Assembly: GCA_046541415.1 (NCBI GenBank)
Contig: JBKHDI010000002.1
Coordinates: forward strand, 62,001 to 126,000
Length of the DNA: 64,000 nt
Direction: 5' to 3'
Origin: CAZOVB01 sp046541415
GTDB taxonomy: Bacteria; Planctomycetota; Phycisphaerae; SM23-33
Shown: positions 1 through 9,094 of the stretch, piece after piece
Numbering within the stretch: the stretch's first letter is position 1
Layout: every line of letters starts with the position of its first letter
Program-made: the position numbers and the translations under genes
The notes under the pieces: generated by a model
Database searches by the model: none
Seen by the model: only the letters and a program-made list of their open reading frames with translations
What the model was told of the DNA's origin: nothing

Positions 1-2
1 AC

Positions 3-1997
3 GTGATCATCCAGCGCGGCGAGCGGACGCTGACCGGACCGCGGGCGTATTTCGACACCATCTCCGACCGGGCCCTGGTTACCGACGGCGTGTTCCGGAC
101 CATCCAGGAACAGCGGAACGTACCGATCTGGATTCGGGCAGCCCAGGTACGGACCCTCTCTGCCCGCGAGATGTGGTTCCGCGACGCGAAGGTCTCCACC
201 AGCGACTTTCACAGCCCGACCTACCACATCGGCGCCAAGGAAGCGTACGTCAAGGACACCACACCGTACGACGATGAGGGCGAGCCGTTGGCCCTGGAAA
301 GTTTTGCCGCCGAGCTGAAACACACGACCTTCAACGTCCGCTCCCTGCCGATCCTGTACTGGCCCTACACGCAGACCGAGCTGCAGCGGGACCACACGGC
401 CCTGCGTCGGATCACCGCCTCCAGCGACTCGGTCGCGGGCCTGGGGGTGTATACGCAGTGGCACCTGTTTCGGCTGCTGGGCATCGTCAGGCCCGAGGGC
501 TACAAGGGGCGGCTGGACCTGAACCTCACCGAGCGCGGGCCCCAGGCGTCGGCGTCGATCAGCTACGCCCGGCGCGACTACTTCGGCTACGCGGTTCTCG
601 AAGGCATGGTCGACGATCAGGACGACGACTTCGGCGACGAGCTGGAGAACGTCGACGCGCCCGACAGCCGCGGGCGCATCCTCCTGCGACACAAGCAGGT
701 GCTCGAAAGTGACTGGCAGCTGCAGTTCGAGCTCAGCCACCTCTGCGACCGCAACTACCTCCGCCAGTTCGACCCGATCGAGCACTGGGCGGGCAAGGAG
801 CAGGAATCGCTGATCTACGCCAAGAAGACCGGGCAGGACTGGGCCTTTACCGCCCTGGCCAAGTACCGCCTGAACCGCTTCGAGGACCAGAAGGAAGCGG
901 CGCCCGAGTTGGCCTTCTGGGTGCCCGGCAAACCCCTGCTGGACGACCTGGTGACCTACCACGGCGAACACAGGGCGGGAATGGTCCGCTTCCGCCACGA
1001 CACCGCAGACAAGATCAACGAGGACAGCGACTGGTTCTTCCGCGGCGACAGCCGCAACGAACTGGCCCTGCCGCTGCGCTGGGGACCGGTGAACCTCACG
1101 CCCTACATGGTCGGACGCCTGACGTACTGGGAGGATGAACCGGCCGGGGGAGAGAACTTCCGCCCCTACGGGCAGGTGGGCCTGCGGACCAGCGCCCAGA
1201 TGTGGAAGGTCTTGCCCCACGTATCCAGCGAGACCTGGGACCTCCACGGCCTGCGCCACCTGGTCCAGGGCGAAGTCGACGCCTGGCTGGGCTCTTCCGG
1301 CGGGGTGCACTCCGATGAACTCTACCCGCTCGATGCCGACATCGAACAGCGACTGGATTACCTCTCCGGCCTGACCGTCGGCGTCCACCAGCGGCTGCAG
1401 ACCCGCCGCGGTGCGGGCAACGACCGGCAGACCGTCGACTGGATGCGCCTCAGCGTGGTGACCGGCTTCTACGACAACGGGTCCGATCCGCAGCCGTCGC
1501 TGGGCCAGTTCGTCTGGTATCGCCCCGAGCTTTCGACCGGGCGAAACCACGTGAACGTCGATTACGAGTGGAACATCTCCGACTCGACAGCCCTGCTGGC
1601 GGACATGAACTACGACATCGACCGCGACGTGATCGGCCAGGCCAATGCGGGCTTCGCCGTCAACCGCTCGCCCCGCCTGCGGTACTACATCGGCTGGCGG
1701 ATGATCCGCGACCTGGACAGTTCGGTGCTGACGTTCTCGGCTTTCTACCAGCTCAACGAGAAGTACTCGCTGACCTTCACCGAGCAGTTCGACTTCGATT
1801 ACGACGGCAAGCGGAACCTGGTGACCAGCCTGTCGATCGTGCGGAAGTTCCCCCGCTGGTACGTGGGCTTCGGACTGAGCTTCGACGCGCGGTACGACGA
1901 GCTGAGCCTGGCCCTTTCGCTCTGGCCCGAGGGCGTGCCGGAATTCCGCATCCGAGGCACGAGACTGTCACTGCTGGGTACCAGCGACCAGAACTGA
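3..1997 (+). CDS. lptD: LptD-like outer-membrane LPS assembly protein, 5' partial
   Basis: At least 664 residues, open to the left edge, so the true start and the N-terminal OstA-like domain probably lie upstream. The visible N-terminus still looks like the end of a beta-jellyroll (short strands such as YHIGAKEAYV around residue 75). It runs into a long region of alternating hydrophobic/polar strands rich in Tyr, Trp, Asp and Arg that ends at the stop, as in a large outer-membrane barrel. The pattern SLPILYWPY near residue 115 is typical of the jellyroll-barrel junction in LptD/OstA proteins. LptD inserts lipopolysaccharide into the outer leaflet. The C-terminus lacks a final Phe. A different large barrel family is possible; confidence rests on pattern recognition only. 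Confidence 0.7.
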   Translation: MIIQRGERTLTGPRAYFDTISDRALVTDGVFRTIQEQRNVPIWIRAAQVRTLSAREMWFRDAKVSTSDFHSPTYHIGAKEAYVKDTTPYDDEGEPLALESFAAELKHTTFNVRSLPILYWPYTQTELQRDHTALRRITASSDSVAGLGVYTQWHLFRLLGIVRPEGYKGRLDLNLTERGPQASASISYARRDYFGYAVLEGMVDDQDDDFGDELENVDAPDSRGRILLRHKQVLESDWQLQFELSHLCDRNYLRQFDPIEHWAGKEQESLIYAKKTGQDWAFTALAKYRLNRFEDQKEAAPELAFWVPGKPLLDDLVTYHGEHRAGMVRFRHDTADKINEDSDWFFRGDSRNELALPLRWGPVNLTPYMVGRLTYWEDEPAGGENFRPYGQVGLRTSAQMWKVLPHVSSETWDLHGLRHLVQGEVDAWLGSSGGVHSDELYPLDADIEQRLDYLSGLTVGVHQRLQTRRGAGNDRQTVDWMRLSVVTGFYDNGSDPQPSLGQFVWYRPELSTGRNHVNVDYEWNISDSTALLADMNYDIDRDVIGQANAGFAVNRSPRLRYYIGWRMIRDLDSSVLTFSAFYQLNEKYSLTFTEQFDFDYDGKRNLVTSLSIVRKFPRWYVGFGLSFDARYDELSLALSLWPEGVPEFRIRGTRLSLLGTSDQN

Positions 1998-2131
1998 CCG
2001 GCCGGGTGCGACAAAGTCTGCGCAGAATCCATGTTTCGGGGTAACAGCGGGGGGTGGTCCGGCCTGTTCCGGTCGGGCCTGTGGGCAGTGGGATTTCCAG
2101 CCAGGCCCGACGCGGCCGGAAGGGAGAGACA

Positions 2132-2893
2132 ATGAGTCGCCGAAGCATCTCGACGATGGGGCTGATACTTCTGCTTGTCTCCGCCGGCGGGGTCGCCCAG
2201 GCCCAGCCGCAGGAGGATCAGGCAAAGCAGATCGCCGAACTGAAGCAGATGGTCTCCCGGCTGGAGAACCGCGTCCAGGTGCTGACCGATGCGATGGTCA
2301 AGCTGGCAGCGGCCCTGGAGTCGCCCGGCGACGACGCCCCTGCCGCGCATCGCCAGCAGATCGCCCAAGAGGCCAGAATCCAGCAGCGGATGATAGCGAT
2401 GGCAAAGCAATTGGCCGAGATGCGAGCGCACGTGGCCGAGTCGGAACAGGGGAAACAGCAGGCCCAGGCCCGTCTGGCGGCCAGTGAGAACGAAAGGCAG
2501 CAGCTCCGGGCCGAAAATCAAGCCCTGCGACAGACCGTCCGCATCCAGCAGGTGAAGATGGTCGAGCAGCAGGAAACAATCGCCCGGCTGGAAGCACGCG
2601 TCGCCATCCTGGAGAATCGGGATCCCCCGCGACCTCCCCGGCAGCGGGCAGCGAGGATACAGGCAACGATTACCGATCTGAAATCCGTGGGCGATACGCA
2701 ACTGACCGAAATCGACGCCGGGGCCAGCAAGGGCGTCCAGAAGGGCATGCAACTGGTGATTTACCGGGGGCAGAAGTTTGTCGGCTACCTGGTGATCCAG
2801 GCCGTCACAGAGAAAAGCGCCGCCGGGACCATCCGCCAGAAGCAGCTCGATCCGCAGATCGGCGACAAGGTCACCAACGCCGTGGAAGACTGA
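2132..2893 (+). CDS. Secreted coiled-coil protein with C-terminal small beta domain
   Basis: 253 residues. I start at the ATG at 2132 because it follows a GGAAGGGAGAG ribosome site and opens a clear signal peptide (MSRRSISTMGLILLLVSAGG, cleavage near AQA-QP at about residue 26). The reading frame is open further upstream but without a signal sequence. Residues ~30-190 are a Gln/Glu/Ala/Leu-rich coiled coil. Residues ~198-253 form a compact beta-rich segment (GVQKGMQLVIYRG, VGYLVIQAV, IGDKV) resembling the small C-terminal domain of FlgT-like proteins. Predicted to be periplasmic. It follows the LptD-like gene by 134 bases. Function unknown; a scaffold or envelope-tethering role is only a guess. 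Confidence 0.6.
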   Translation: MSRRSISTMGLILLLVSAGGVAQAQPQEDQAKQIAELKQMVSRLENRVQVLTDAMVKLAAALESPGDDAPAAHRQQIAQEARIQQRMIAMAKQLAEMRAHVAESEQGKQQAQARLAASENERQQLRAENQALRQTVRIQQVKMVEQQETIARLEARVAILENRDPPRPPRQRAARIQATITDLKSVGDTQLTEIDAGASKGVQKGMQLVIYRGQKFVGYLVIQAVTEKSAAGTIRQKQLDPQIGDKVTNAVED

Positions 2894-2902
2894 CAATCGC
2901 CC

Positions 2903-3073
2903 TCAGCGTCGGCGGGTCATTCTGACGGCCACGCCGATCATGCCGGCCACGACGGCCGCGGCCGAGCCGACGCGCTTCCAGAACGTCTTTCGCTCTACGG
3001 CCTGGCGGTCGGGCCTCTGCTCGTTCCGCTCGGGCCGCTGCGGCTGGTCGGATTGTCGCTGGTTCTCGGCCAT
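2903..3073 (-). CDS. Small hypothetical protein with one membrane segment
   Basis: 56 residues, too short for many gene finders. The N-terminal half is hydrophilic and rich in Gln, Arg, Pro and Asp (MAENQRQSDQPQRPERNEQR). The C-terminal half has one short hydrophobic stretch (VGSAAAVVAGMIGVAV) and a basic end (RMTRRR). The longer open frame upstream overlaps the DUF445 gene in another frame and is not credible, so the ATG at 3073 is chosen. It lies 11 bases downstream of the DUF445 gene on the same strand, so it is probably the last gene of that operon. No recognised family. Confidence 0.5.
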   Translation of the reverse strand: MAENQRQSDQPQRPERNEQRPDRQAVERKTFWKRVGSAAAVVAGMIGVAVRMTRRR

Positions 3074-3084
3074 GGCTGCCCAGT

Positions 3085-4020
3085 TTACATCAAACCCAGT
3101 GCCTGGGAAACCGCCCAGATCACCCCGCCGGCCGTAGCGCCCAGAACCGCTCCCCAGACCTCCAGCAGCGACAGGTGCTCCCCGCTGAACTCCTGGACGA
3201 GCTTGCGGACCTCGGCGGGCTCGAACTTGGCCAGCGAGTGGCTGACGATCTGGCGGACGTTCAACTCGGCCACGACCAGGCGCGTCCACTCGCCCAGCTT
3301 CTTCGAATCGCGGATGTTCCAGCCCTCCAGCTTCAGCGCCGCTTCCTCCAAAGCTTCGGCGAACTGCTCATCGACCCAGCTGTTGCCCTCTGCCATCCAT
3401 TCATCCAGGCGGTCGCGGATCGAATCGACGATCCGGTAGGTCACCGAATCATAGTCGCCCAGGCCCGTGGCGTGGCCGATCTTGCCGACAATCCCCGCCT
3501 TCTCGGCAAAGAACTTGCGGATCGCCCGATAGACCGTGCTGGATTCCATCACCTGGCCCAGGCGCAGGCGCAGGGCCTGGCGGAGGTGGTCCGACCAGAC
3601 CTCCCGCGCTTCGGGGTCCGAGGAAATCCCCCGCACCTGCATGGCGGCCTGGTCGCGCAGGTTCTCGAAGAAGTCGGCCTGTTCCAGCCATTCCGACAGC
3701 GTTTCGGGGGTAATCAGGTCGCCGGCGACGGCGTCGGCGATCGCCTCGATGATCTGCTCGTGGTTCCGCTCGACCAGGCCCGTGCCCGGCAGGGCCAGCC
3801 GCTGGCTGGGCCAGGGGGAAAAGATCGCGTGGATGGCAATGCGGTTGGTCACCGCGCCGATCACGGCCGAGCCGCCGATGTACAGCAGGGCCGAGCCGAG
3901 AAGGGCGTATTCCAACGCCAGCAGGACCGAACCGACAGCCAGCACCGCCACCGACAGCAGAATGGACAGAGTTCCTTTGCTCACCTGGGAAAGTGTATCG
4001 ACCGTGGGTTGGCCAGCCAA
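3085..4020 (-). CDS. DUF445 family membrane-associated protein
   Basis: 311 residues. The N-terminus has two adjacent hydrophobic helices (residues ~18-60) containing IGAVTNRIAIHAIF, which matches the IGxxTNxxAIxMLF signature of DUF445/YheB proteins. A long helical region follows, and a final hydrophobic helix (EVWGAVLGATAGGVIWAVSQAL) sits at the C-terminus. The frame opens with TTG at 4020. A GTG 12 codons later is an alternative start, and neither has a strong ribosome site. It follows the transglutaminase-like gene by 72 bases in the same minus-strand run. The family's biochemical role is not established; an envelope role is inferred from its membrane segments and neighbours. Confidence 0.75.
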   Translation of the reverse strand: MAGQPTVDTLSQVSKGTLSILLSVAVLAVGSVLLALEYALLGSALLYIGGSAVIGAVTNRIAIHAIFSPWPSQRLALPGTGLVERNHEQIIEAIADAVAGDLITPETLSEWLEQADFFENLRDQAAMQVRGISSDPEAREVWSDHLRQALRLRLGQVMESSTVYRAIRKFFAEKAGIVGKIGHATGLGDYDSVTYRIVDSIRDRLDEWMAEGNSWVDEQFAEALEEAALKLEGWNIRDSKKLGEWTRLVVAELNVRQIVSHSLAKFEPAEVRKLVQEFSGEHLSLLEVWGAVLGATAGGVIWAVSQALGLM

Positions 4021-4092
4021 GGACTTATCCGCCTCCGGGCGGGTCGGCCAGCTTGCCCAGGAACGCCTCGACCGCCTCAGCCTGCCCGGAGT

Positions 4093-6003
4093 CTACTGCC
4101 TGGAAAGCTGTTGACGCAGGCGTTCGGCCCGTTGGGTCCGGCCGGTGGCTTCGAGCAGTTCGGCGAGCATCATTCCCAGTTGGTAATGGCTGGTCTGGGC
4201 GCGGAAGAAATCGCTGGCCTCGACCGGTTCGGTGCGGGCGTAGAGCTTCTCGACCATCCGTACGGCTGCGGCGTGTTGGCCCTGGTCCTGGTAGATCTGG
4301 CAGGCCCGGGAGGCGGCTGCAACGACGATGTCGGCCATCTCGACGCTCCCGCCCGCCGCGGCGCGGTAGAGCTGCAAAGCCTGGACGTTCTCGCCGGCGC
4401 GACGGTAGTCGTCGCCCAGGGCGATTGTCAGGCGGTTCTGCAGGTCTTTCCGGGCCCGGAAGGTCTGGCGGATGGCCCGTCGGTAGGCGTTGCGACGCTG
4501 TTGCGTGTCATCGATCCGCCCGGCCAGACGCCGCAGGACGAGGTAGGCGAAGTCCGGATACTCCGCCGCGGTGCGGGTCGAGAGAACCTGGATCAACCGC
4601 GCCGTGGCCTGGGCGTCCAGGCGGTCCTGTCGCTGCAGATCCACGGCCAGGTCCCAGGCCTGGCGGCAGGCCGCCTCGGCCGAAAGTGACTCAGCCAGCA
4701 ACGACTCGATCGCCACAATCGGCGACTGCGGCGTCTCGGGCAGCCACGAGAGGTCATCGTTTCCGCCGGCAGCGGCCCGGATCGGCTCCAGACCGGCCGA
4801 GGCGGCCGAGTCGGCTCGCCCTGCCAGCAGGCGGGCCCCGGCGGCCAGGGCCTCGGCCTGTCGCTGCAGCTGCTGCTGGGTACCTGCCGCCGGGGCCAAC
4901 AGCTTCAGCTCACCGTCCAGCAGCCCCGAGCCTCGCGGCGGGAAGAACACCTTGCCGATGTAGAACTTGTACCGGCGATACCGGGCCGTGGAGGCATCCC
5001 ACTCCATCCGCCGCCCGGTCCGATCGGCCCGGAGGTAGGCGACCCAGGCATGCGGCACGCCGCTGCCGCCGTGGCCCTGTATCGCCGCAGCGGGAATCCC
5101 CAGGGCTTTGAGCACTTCCGTGGCGTAGTAGGCCTGGTCGACGCAGACCCCGCCGACCGACTTGAGATTCGCCAGCGTATAGGCCATCCCGCTGATCTTC
5201 TGGGCTGCGCCGGTTTTGAAGTGAGGCTTGTCGTAATCCACGTCGAAATACGCCTTCTGCGGCTCGGACTTGCTGCCGTACCGGGCCAGGGCCCACTTGC
5301 GCTCGGCGATGCTGAGCCTCGTATCGGCCAGGAACCAGAGCACCTCGACCGGCAGGGCCTTGAGGTCCAGGCTGAAGCGGTCCGGCTCGGTGGTGTACCA
5401 GCGGAAGCTTTCGACCAGCCCGGCCGGGTCCGGCTGGGGGCGTGGACTCATCCTCACCTCAGCCGTGGCGAAGGCGACGGCCAGGGCGGGGTACTGCTCG
5501 ACGGCCTTTGTCTCGGCCCGGGCCAGTTCGGCCAGTTTCGCCACCGCTGCCAGCGGGTCGGCGACCATCGGACAGGCGTGGAGGAAGGGCCCGGCCAGCG
5601 ACGGGTGGGATAAAACCCAGGCGACCTCTCTGCGTTGCTGGTCGGTCCGGGCCGAGGCCAGCAGTTCCAGACCCCGGTGTACCTCGATCAGCGTCGGCCA
5701 GGTCTCATCGGCCGCACGGCGCGCCACCAGGCCGCGGGCGAGAATCACCTTCTCGACCGCTTCCAGGGCCTGGATGACCTGTCCGGTCTGCAGGGCGCGG
5801 GCCTGTCGGCTGCGGGCCCAGTCGGCCAGCCAGGCATCCGAGCCCCGGGCAGGGGGGGCCGCCAGGCCCGACAGGGCGCAAAAAACAACCAGCCCCATCC
5901 AGCCGCCACGCCGCAGCGCAGCCGGTTGGCCAGGGCTGGTTTCCGCCGTCTCGGCGCCAGCTCTTGCCGGAAGCGTCAGTCTTTCAGGTGTACGGTGCTC
6001 CAT
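4093..6003 (-). CDS. Secreted transglutaminase-like protein with helical repeats
   Basis: 636 residues from the ATG at 6003, which overlaps the upstream L,D-transpeptidase gene by 28 bases. An internal ATG at 5898 would place the hydrophobic signal segment (MGLVVFCALSGLAAPPARG) at the N-terminus and is an equally good start. The central part carries a transglutaminase/cysteine-protease-like triad: Cys287 in GGVCVDQA, His318 in VPHAWVAY and Asp336 in MEWDAS. The C-terminal ~200 residues look like TPR-type helical repeats. Known relatives cleave or cross-link peptides or proteins outside the cytoplasm. Its position directly behind an L,D-transpeptidase suggests work on the cell wall or envelope proteins; the substrate is unknown. 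Confidence 0.7.
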   Translation of the reverse strand: MEHRTPERLTLPARAGAETAETSPGQPAALRRGGWMGLVVFCALSGLAAPPARGSDAWLADWARSRQARALQTGQVIQALEAVEKVILARGLVARRAADETWPTLIEVHRGLELLASARTDQQRREVAWVLSHPSLAGPFLHACPMVADPLAAVAKLAELARAETKAVEQYPALAVAFATAEVRMSPRPQPDPAGLVESFRWYTTEPDRFSLDLKALPVEVLWFLADTRLSIAERKWALARYGSKSEPQKAYFDVDYDKPHFKTGAAQKISGMAYTLANLKSVGGVCVDQAYYATEVLKALGIPAAAIQGHGGSGVPHAWVAYLRADRTGRRMEWDASTARYRRYKFYIGKVFFPPRGSGLLDGELKLLAPAAGTQQQLQRQAEALAAGARLLAGRADSAASAGLEPIRAAAGGNDDLSWLPETPQSPIVAIESLLAESLSAEAACRQAWDLAVDLQRQDRLDAQATARLIQVLSTRTAAEYPDFAYLVLRRLAGRIDDTQQRRNAYRRAIRQTFRARKDLQNRLTIALGDDYRRAGENVQALQLYRAAAGGSVEMADIVVAAASRACQIYQDQGQHAAAVRMVEKLYARTEPVEASDFFRAQTSHYQLGMMLAELLEATGRTQRAERLRQQLSRQ

Positions 6004-7109
6004 TTCTCGTAGAGTACCGCAAAGGTGAACTCGATGTCAGCATCTCTCATGCGAATGCAGCCGAGCGACTCGGCCTTGCCGACCGAATCGGGCTTGTCCG
6101 TCCCGTGCAGGCCGTAGCCGGTGGCGTGGCGATTGGCCTCTTCCACGCCGCTCAGGCTGATCCAGAGCCCGTCCTTGCCCAGCGGGTAGTCCGGTTGGCC
6201 CCAGGCGATTGTCTTCTTGAACTGGCTGCCCGGCGGCGGGTTCCAGGCGGCGTGCTTGAGCTTCTTGCCCAGGGTCACCTGGAAGGCCCCTGACGGCGTG
6301 GCGTCGTCGGCGCCGATGCCGATATCCAGGCGTCTGATGAACGTGATCGGCCCGTCGTAGTTCTTCAGATAGACATCCATGACGAACTTGTCCTTGTAGA
6401 CGACGGCATGGAAGGGGCCCTTGACCATCTTGATCCGCGTTCCCGGGCGGATCGTCTGCGGGTCCATCCGCGGGTTGACCCGCAGGATCAGTTGATCCGG
6501 CACGCGCAGGGCCAGGTGGTTCTTGTCGACCACGCGGGTGAGGATATCGCCCGGCTGGAACGTGTAGTAGAAGGTGTACGGGTCGTTGTCGTAGGAGACG
6601 GGCGAGAGGATGGTCTTGTCGGCCATGGCGGTCAGCAGCTTGCGGGCGTGCTCCTGCTGGCTGGTGGCCAGCTGGTGGGAGAAGTAGGCAGCTGAGAGGT
6701 TCGTCCGGACCGCCAGCAGGGCCGCGTCGCTGATCTCGCTGCCGGAAAGCAGGCGGACGGATTCGTCGTAGATCCGGTCGGCCTGCTCGGCGGACATTTT
6801 GACCTGGGGCCGGAGCAGTTCGAGGCTGTTCAGCGGGTCGATCGGGCCTGTCTTGTCCGGGTGCGGATCGGGCACGGGGGCGGGGCTGTTATCCGAGTCG
6901 TTTTCCTGTACGTTCTCGACGTTGACCAGTGTCGGTCGGGTTCCGTCGGTGCCGTTGCCCGGTTGGTCCATGTCGTTGCTCGATGCGGTCGCGGGCCCGT
7001 CGGTGTCGGTCTGGCCCGGCTGCTGGTTCAGGTAGGGCCACGCCACAGCCGCGGCAATGGCGATGACGCCGAGAAGTAGGATCAGGCGGCTTTTTGTGCG
7101 TTTTCTCAT
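5976..7109 (-). CDS. L,D-transpeptidase (YkuD domain) with LysM-like module
   Basis: 377 residues. ATG at 7109 with an AGGAG site. One N-terminal membrane segment or uncleaved signal (residues ~8-26) is followed by a Pro/Asp/Ser-rich linker. A LysM-like stretch (YTFQPGDILTRVVDK...LILRVNP) precedes a C-terminal YkuD domain with the catalytic motif: His335 in YGLHGTD and Cys351 in SLGCIRM. Such enzymes make or edit 3-3 peptidoglycan cross-links or attach proteins to the wall, outside the inner membrane. It sits 3 bases after the 5-formyl-THF cyclo-ligase gene. A wall-modifying L,D-transpeptidase is a confident family call; the exact reaction is not. Confidence 0.88.
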   Translation of the reverse strand: MRKRTKSRLILLLGVIAIAAAVAWPYLNQQPGQTDTDGPATASSNDMDQPGNGTDGTRPTLVNVENVQENDSDNSPAPVPDPHPDKTGPIDPLNSLELLRPQVKMSAEQADRIYDESVRLLSGSEISDAALLAVRTNLSAAYFSHQLATSQQEHARKLLTAMADKTILSPVSYDNDPYTFYYTFQPGDILTRVVDKNHLALRVPDQLILRVNPRMDPQTIRPGTRIKMVKGPFHAVVYKDKFVMDVYLKNYDGPITFIRRLDIGIGADDATPSGAFQVTLGKKLKHAAWNPPPGSQFKKTIAWGQPDYPLGKDGLWISLSGVEEANRHATGYGLHGTDKPDSVGKAESLGCIRMRDADIEFTFAVLYEKWSTVHLKD

Positions 7110-7112
7110 GGG

Positions 7113-7727
7113 TTACTGCTCCTGGGCTTTGGCCGGTTTCTCGGCTGGGCTGGATTGTCGTTGGAATCTGAGCGTTTCGGTTTCGGTAATCAGCAGGTCC
7201 AGGCCCTGGTCGTGCGGCTCGGCCGGGATCTGCTCGGCCAGTTGCATCGAAAAGGCCACACCCACCCGCCAGGCCCTGCAACCCGTCTGGGCGAGAAAGC
7301 GGTCGTAGAAACCGCCGCCCTGTCCCAGGCGACGGCCCCGGCGGTCGAAGGCCAGGCCCGGCACGAGGATCAACTCGATCTTCTCGGGGGCGACGATTTC
7401 GCCCTCGGCCGGTTCGAGCAGGCCGTATCGGCCCCGGGTCAGGCCTTCGGCGATCGACTCGCAGGCCACGGCGTCCATCTCCCGTCGCTGCCAGTCGACC
7501 CGGGGGGCCAGGATCGTTTTGCCCGCCACCAGGGCGGCTTGGGCGATGTCGACGGTTTCGACCTCCTGCCCGATCGCTACATACAGGAATATCGGATCGG
7601 CTGCGCGGAATTCTTCAAGTTCTGCGACTTGCCCGGCGATTTTCTGGGACATTTCCCGCTTCTGCCCGGGGGAAATTCCCTCAAGGCCCTGGCGGATCTC
7701 GCGGCGGAGCAAGTCCTTCTCGTTCAT
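7113..7727 (-). CDS. 5-formyltetrahydrofolate cyclo-ligase
   Basis: 204 residues from the ATG at 7727; the upstream open frame is only a shadow of rarA. The enzyme converts 5-formyl-THF to 5,10-methenyl-THF using ATP in the cytoplasm. Family marks are the basic N-terminus (KDLLRREIRQGL), ILVPGLAFDRRGRRLGQGGGFYDRF split over the substrate and nucleotide site, and a short hydrophobic C-terminal strand (GLDLLITETE). The start codon overlaps the rarA stop in an ATGA arrangement, so the two are translationally coupled. The Ala/Pro/Gln tail after residue ~190 is a little longer than usual. Confidence 0.88.
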   Translation of the reverse strand: MNEKDLLRREIRQGLEGISPGQKREMSQKIAGQVAELEEFRAADPIFLYVAIGQEVETVDIAQAALVAGKTILAPRVDWQRREMDAVACESIAEGLTRGRYGLLEPAEGEIVAPEKIELILVPGLAFDRRGRRLGQGGGFYDRFLAQTGCRAWRVGVAFSMQLAEQIPAEPHDQGLDLLITETETLRFQRQSSPAEKPAKAQEQ

Positions 7728-9094
7728 GTTTCTGCCCCGTCGTCGGCCTGGCCCTGGCTGCGGCCCTGCAGCTTGGCGACGTAGTCCAGGTACGCGGCGA
7801 TGTGCTTCTCGTAGCCCCGGTCGGTGGGGGTGTAGTATTGCTTGTCGACTCCGAGGTACTGCTGGTCCGGGCTGATGCCGCCCTCGTAATCGTGGCTGTA
7901 TTTGTACCCCTCCGAATAGCCCAACTGCTCCTTCATTCCTGCATGCGGGGCGTTGCGGAGGTGCTTGGGCACCGGCTGGGTCCGCTGGTTGCGAACGTCT
8001 GCCATGGCCTGGTCGATCGCCAGGTACGATGCGTTGGACTTGGGGGCAGAGGCCATGTACACCACCGCCTGGGCCAGGGTGATCCGACACTCCGGCATGC
8101 CCACCCGTTCGACGATGCTGTAGGCCGCCGCGGCGACCTGGATGGCCTTGGGGTCTGCGTTGCCGATGTCCTCGCTGGCCAGGATCGCCACCCGCCGGGC
8201 GATAAACCGCGGGTCTTCCCCGGCCGCCAGCATCCGCGCCAGCCAGTAAACCGCCGCGTCCGGGTCGCTGCCCCGCATGGATTTGATCAGCGCACTGGCT
8301 GCGTCGTAGTGCTCTTCGCCGGCCTGGTCGTAGCGGATGACCTTCTGCTGGATCGACTCGGCTGCGACGTCCATGTCGAATTTCACTTCCGCGGTGACAT
8401 CCCCAGCCGCCGAGACCTGGCTGCGCACGCCGACTTCCAGGGCTGTCAGGGCCCGCCTGGCGTCGCCGTCGCAGATCCGGGCGAGGTATTCCAGGGCTTG
8501 CTCATCGGCCTGTACGTTGTACCGGCCCAGACCCCGCTGGTCGTCGTCCAAGGCGCGTTGGAGCAGTTTCAGCACGTCGTCCTCGTCCAGTGGGGTGAAC
8601 TGGAAGACGGTCGAGCGGCTCAGCAGGGGGGTGTTGACGGTGAAAAACGGGTTCTCCGTCGTCGCACCGACCAGGATGATTGTCCCGGTCTCGACGTCGT
8701 TGAGCAGCACGTCCTGCTGGGCGCGGTTGAACCGGTGGATCTCGTCGAGGAACAGCACGGTGCGTCGGCCTGTCGAGGCGAGGATCGCCCGGGCCTGTTC
8801 GATGATCGCCCGGACGTCCTTGACCGAGGCGGAGGCGGCGTTGAGTTCGTGGAAATCGCACTCGATCTCCGCGGCGATCACGTGGGCCATGGTCGTCTTG
8901 CCCGTGCCCGGAGGCCCGTAGAAGACCACGCTGGAGAGTCGATCGGCTTCGAGCATCCGCCGGAGCATCTTGCCCTCTGCGACGAACTGATCCTGGCCGA
9001 CCACCTCGTCCAGGCTGCGCGGGCGCATCCGCGCCGCCAGCGGGGCGTTGCGTCGGATGGCCTCGTCTTCGGATTCTTTGAACAGGTCGCGCAT
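7724..9094 (-). CDS. rarA: RarA/MgsA replication-associated AAA+ ATPase
   Basis: 456 residues from the ATG at 9094 (MRDLFKESEDEAIRRNAPLA). The open frame extends 33 codons further upstream but that part is not family-like. It has a Walker A GPPGTGKT (60-67), Walker B LFLDEIH (114-120), a sensor GATTENP (143-149) and the C-terminal tetramerisation region containing AECRITLAQ-like and NAPHAGMK motifs. Relatives act at stalled forks with SSB and the clamp-loader machinery. It is the first gene of the minus-strand run and is divergent from glmS across a 306-base gap. Confidence 0.9.
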   Translation of the reverse strand: MRDLFKESEDEAIRRNAPLAARMRPRSLDEVVGQDQFVAEGKMLRRMLEADRLSSVVFYGPPGTGKTTMAHVIAAEIECDFHELNAASASVKDVRAIIEQARAILASTGRRTVLFLDEIHRFNRAQQDVLLNDVETGTIILVGATTENPFFTVNTPLLSRSTVFQFTPLDEDDVLKLLQRALDDDQRGLGRYNVQADEQALEYLARICDGDARRALTALEVGVRSQVSAAGDVTAEVKFDMDVAAESIQQKVIRYDQAGEEHYDAASALIKSMRGSDPDAAVYWLARMLAAGEDPRFIARRVAILASEDIGNADPKAIQVAAAAYSIVERVGMPECRITLAQAVVYMASAPKSNASYLAIDQAMADVRNQRTQPVPKHLRNAPHAGMKEQLGYSEGYKYSHDYEGGISPDQQYLGVDKQYYTPTDRGYEKHIAAYLDYVAKLQGRSQGQADDGAET

